NCBI GenBank assembly: GCA_052435735.1
Contig: JBQVNB010000010.1
Location: 78,529 to 142,528 of the forward strand
Source: Aliihoeflea sp052435735
Lineage (GTDB): Bacteria > Pseudomonadota > Alphaproteobacteria > Rhizobiales > Rhizobiaceae
Direction: 5' to 3'
Length of the DNA stretch: 64,000 nucleotides
The translations under genes were made by a program, and so were the position numbers. Under the pieces are notes generated by a model. The model was not told where the DNA came from and made no database searches. It worked only from the letters and a program-made list of their open reading frames with translations. Below, piece after piece: positions 63,161 to 64,000 of the stretch; the stretch's first letter is position 1, and the number at the start of each line of letters is the position of its first letter.

Positions 63161-63219
63161 CAAACCGCGTTTGTCTTTCCCTCAGCTTGTCCCCCCATTA
63201 CTCCCTCAAACGCGGTTTG
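63161..63219. repeat. 13-bp perfect inverted repeat
   Basis: CAAACCGCGTTTG at 63161 and its exact complement CAAACGCGGTTTG at 63207, 33 nt apart, each arm itself nearly palindromic. The enclosed DNA is pyrimidine-rich (CCCCCC run). It lies in the 450-bp gap between the last island gene and the hydrolase gene, where nothing else is seen. It may be a regulator or recombinase site, or a terminator for both sides. Confidence 0.6.
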
Positions 63220-63424
63220 ATTCTGGATCGGGGTCGGGTTGGGGAAGCATTGTCTGGCGGATGGTGGAAAATGATATTCCGCCGTGAAGCTAGCCGCGCG
63301 GCGTCATGACGGCGCATGAGCCTGGCCCCTTGCTGGGCAGCACCAAAAGACCGGCTGCGGCGATCGATTTTGGGCGTGCTGCGTTGTGACGCTTTAACGA
63401 AAGCGCAGCGGAGAGGATCGACGA

Positions 63425-64000
63425 ATGGACATTCTGATCGATAAGGGCGACGCGTCCTTCGCGACACTGCTCTTCGCCCATGGTGCTGGCGCTCCGATGG
63501 ATGCGGCAGTGATGACGCGGTGCACCGAGGCGCTCTGCCAGGCAGGCTTTCGCGTCGCCCGGTTCGAGTTCGCGTACATGGCTGCGCGGCGAAACGGCCA
63601 GCGAAAGCCGCCGCCGAAGGCCGAGACGCTTGTCGACGAATATCGCGCGGCGGTCGCCACTCTCGACGTCGCGGGCCCGCTCGTCATCGGCGGCAAGTCG
63701 TTGGGCGGGCGCGTCGCCTCGCTGGTGGCGGATGAGCTTCATGCCGGCGGCAAGATCGCCGGGCTCTTCTGTCTTGGCTATCCCTTCCACCCGCCGGCCA
63801 AGCCGGAGCAGTTGCGCACCGCGCATCTGATGGGCCTGAAGACGCCGGCGCTCATCTGCCAGGGCACGCGGGATCCGTTCGGTACGCAGGAGGAGGTCGC
63901 CGGCTACAAGCTTCCCGCATCCATCGAAATCCAGTGGTTCGAGGATGGCGACCATGACCTGAAGCCGCGCAAATGGGTCTCCGGCTTCACTCAGGCCGAG
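63425..64000 (+). CDS. Alpha/beta-hydrolase family protein (3' end cut by window)
   Basis: Open frame of 192 codons running off the window end. It shows an alpha/beta-hydrolase layout of the KANL3/Tex30-like group: N-terminal strand LLFAHGAGAPMD, nucleophile elbow IGGKSLGGRVAS (Ser in GKSLGG), the acid in GTRDPFG and the His in DGDHDL. No signal peptide. GGAGAGGA stands about 6 nt before the ATG. Probably ordinary chromosomal content after the island. Only the last residues are missing. Confidence 0.82.
   Translation, partial: MDILIDKGDASFATLLFAHGAGAPMDAAVMTRCTEALCQAGFRVARFEFAYMAARRNGQRKPPPKAETLVDEYRAAVATLDVAGPLVIGGKSLGGRVASLVADELHAGGKIAGLFCLGYPFHPPAKPEQLRTAHLMGLKTPALICQGTRDPFGTQEEVAGYKLPASIEIQWFEDGDHDLKPRKWVSGFTQAE

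Overview
The window is high-GC DNA from an alphaproteobacterium, most likely of the Rhizobiales/Hyphomicrobiales. The signs are a minCD pair preceded by a CtrA-type box, a NasTS-controlled nitrate assimilation operon with an RpoN promoter, a Pha/Mrp antiporter with fused AB subunits, and many TRAP transporters. Almost everything from 1 to 46.9 kb is on the minus strand. From 47 kb onward most genes are on the plus strand.

Layout. (1) 0-1.6 kb: minD (cut by the window edge) and minC. (2) 1.8-13.9 kb: nitrate/nitrite assimilation. The order of transcription is nrtA-nrtB-nrtD-nirB-nirD-nasA-cysG. It starts from a sigma-54 promoter near 11.9 kb, followed by a leader holding a strong terminator hairpin. 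The upstream nasT-nasS pair encodes the expected antitermination control. (3) 14-18.7 kb: a three-gene unit of SARP-type regulator, PAP2 phosphatase with an Asn-Lys repeat, and subtilisin-like protease. (4) 18.9-25.4 kb: a small exported protein and the phaAB-C-D-E-F-G cation/proton antiporter. (5) 25.5-29 kb: fused secDF flanked by two small exported proteins. (6) 29-31 kb: a QuiC1-type dehydroshikimate dehydratase. (7) 31-37 kb: a polysaccharide unit made of a GH18-like/NodB/GT2 fusion, a Wza-like export protein and an active-type GH18 hydrolase. (8) 37-56 kb: two TRAP-centred catabolic clusters. The first holds a LysR regulator, amidase, DUF2848, DctPQM, a D-glutamate cyclase/hydro-lyase family protein, an old-yellow-enzyme, an AllA-like lyase and a fused 5-oxoprolinase/hydantoinase. 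The second holds a GntR regulator, an AtuA-like pair and a TAXI-TRAP system.

(9) 56.4-63.4 kb is an accessory island of mostly unrecognised genes. It begins beside a degenerate 3' end of a tRNA-Ser gene. Its core is a tightly overlapping operon: a protein with a PD-(D/E)xK-like motif, an unknown protein, an AAA+ ATPase and an M41 zinc peptidase. The last two together look like an FtsH protease cut in two, with the AAA lid subdomain carried on the peptidase chain. Downstream lie an array of CGATTC motifs at exact 21-nt spacing, an unknown small gene and a 13-bp inverted repeat. The window ends inside an alpha/beta hydrolase gene.

The split FtsH-like operon is the best candidate for an undescribed system. 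Next are the triple-domain polysaccharide synthase cluster and the SARP/PAP2/S8 module. No database search was possible, so family calls rest on recognised motifs and on gene order.
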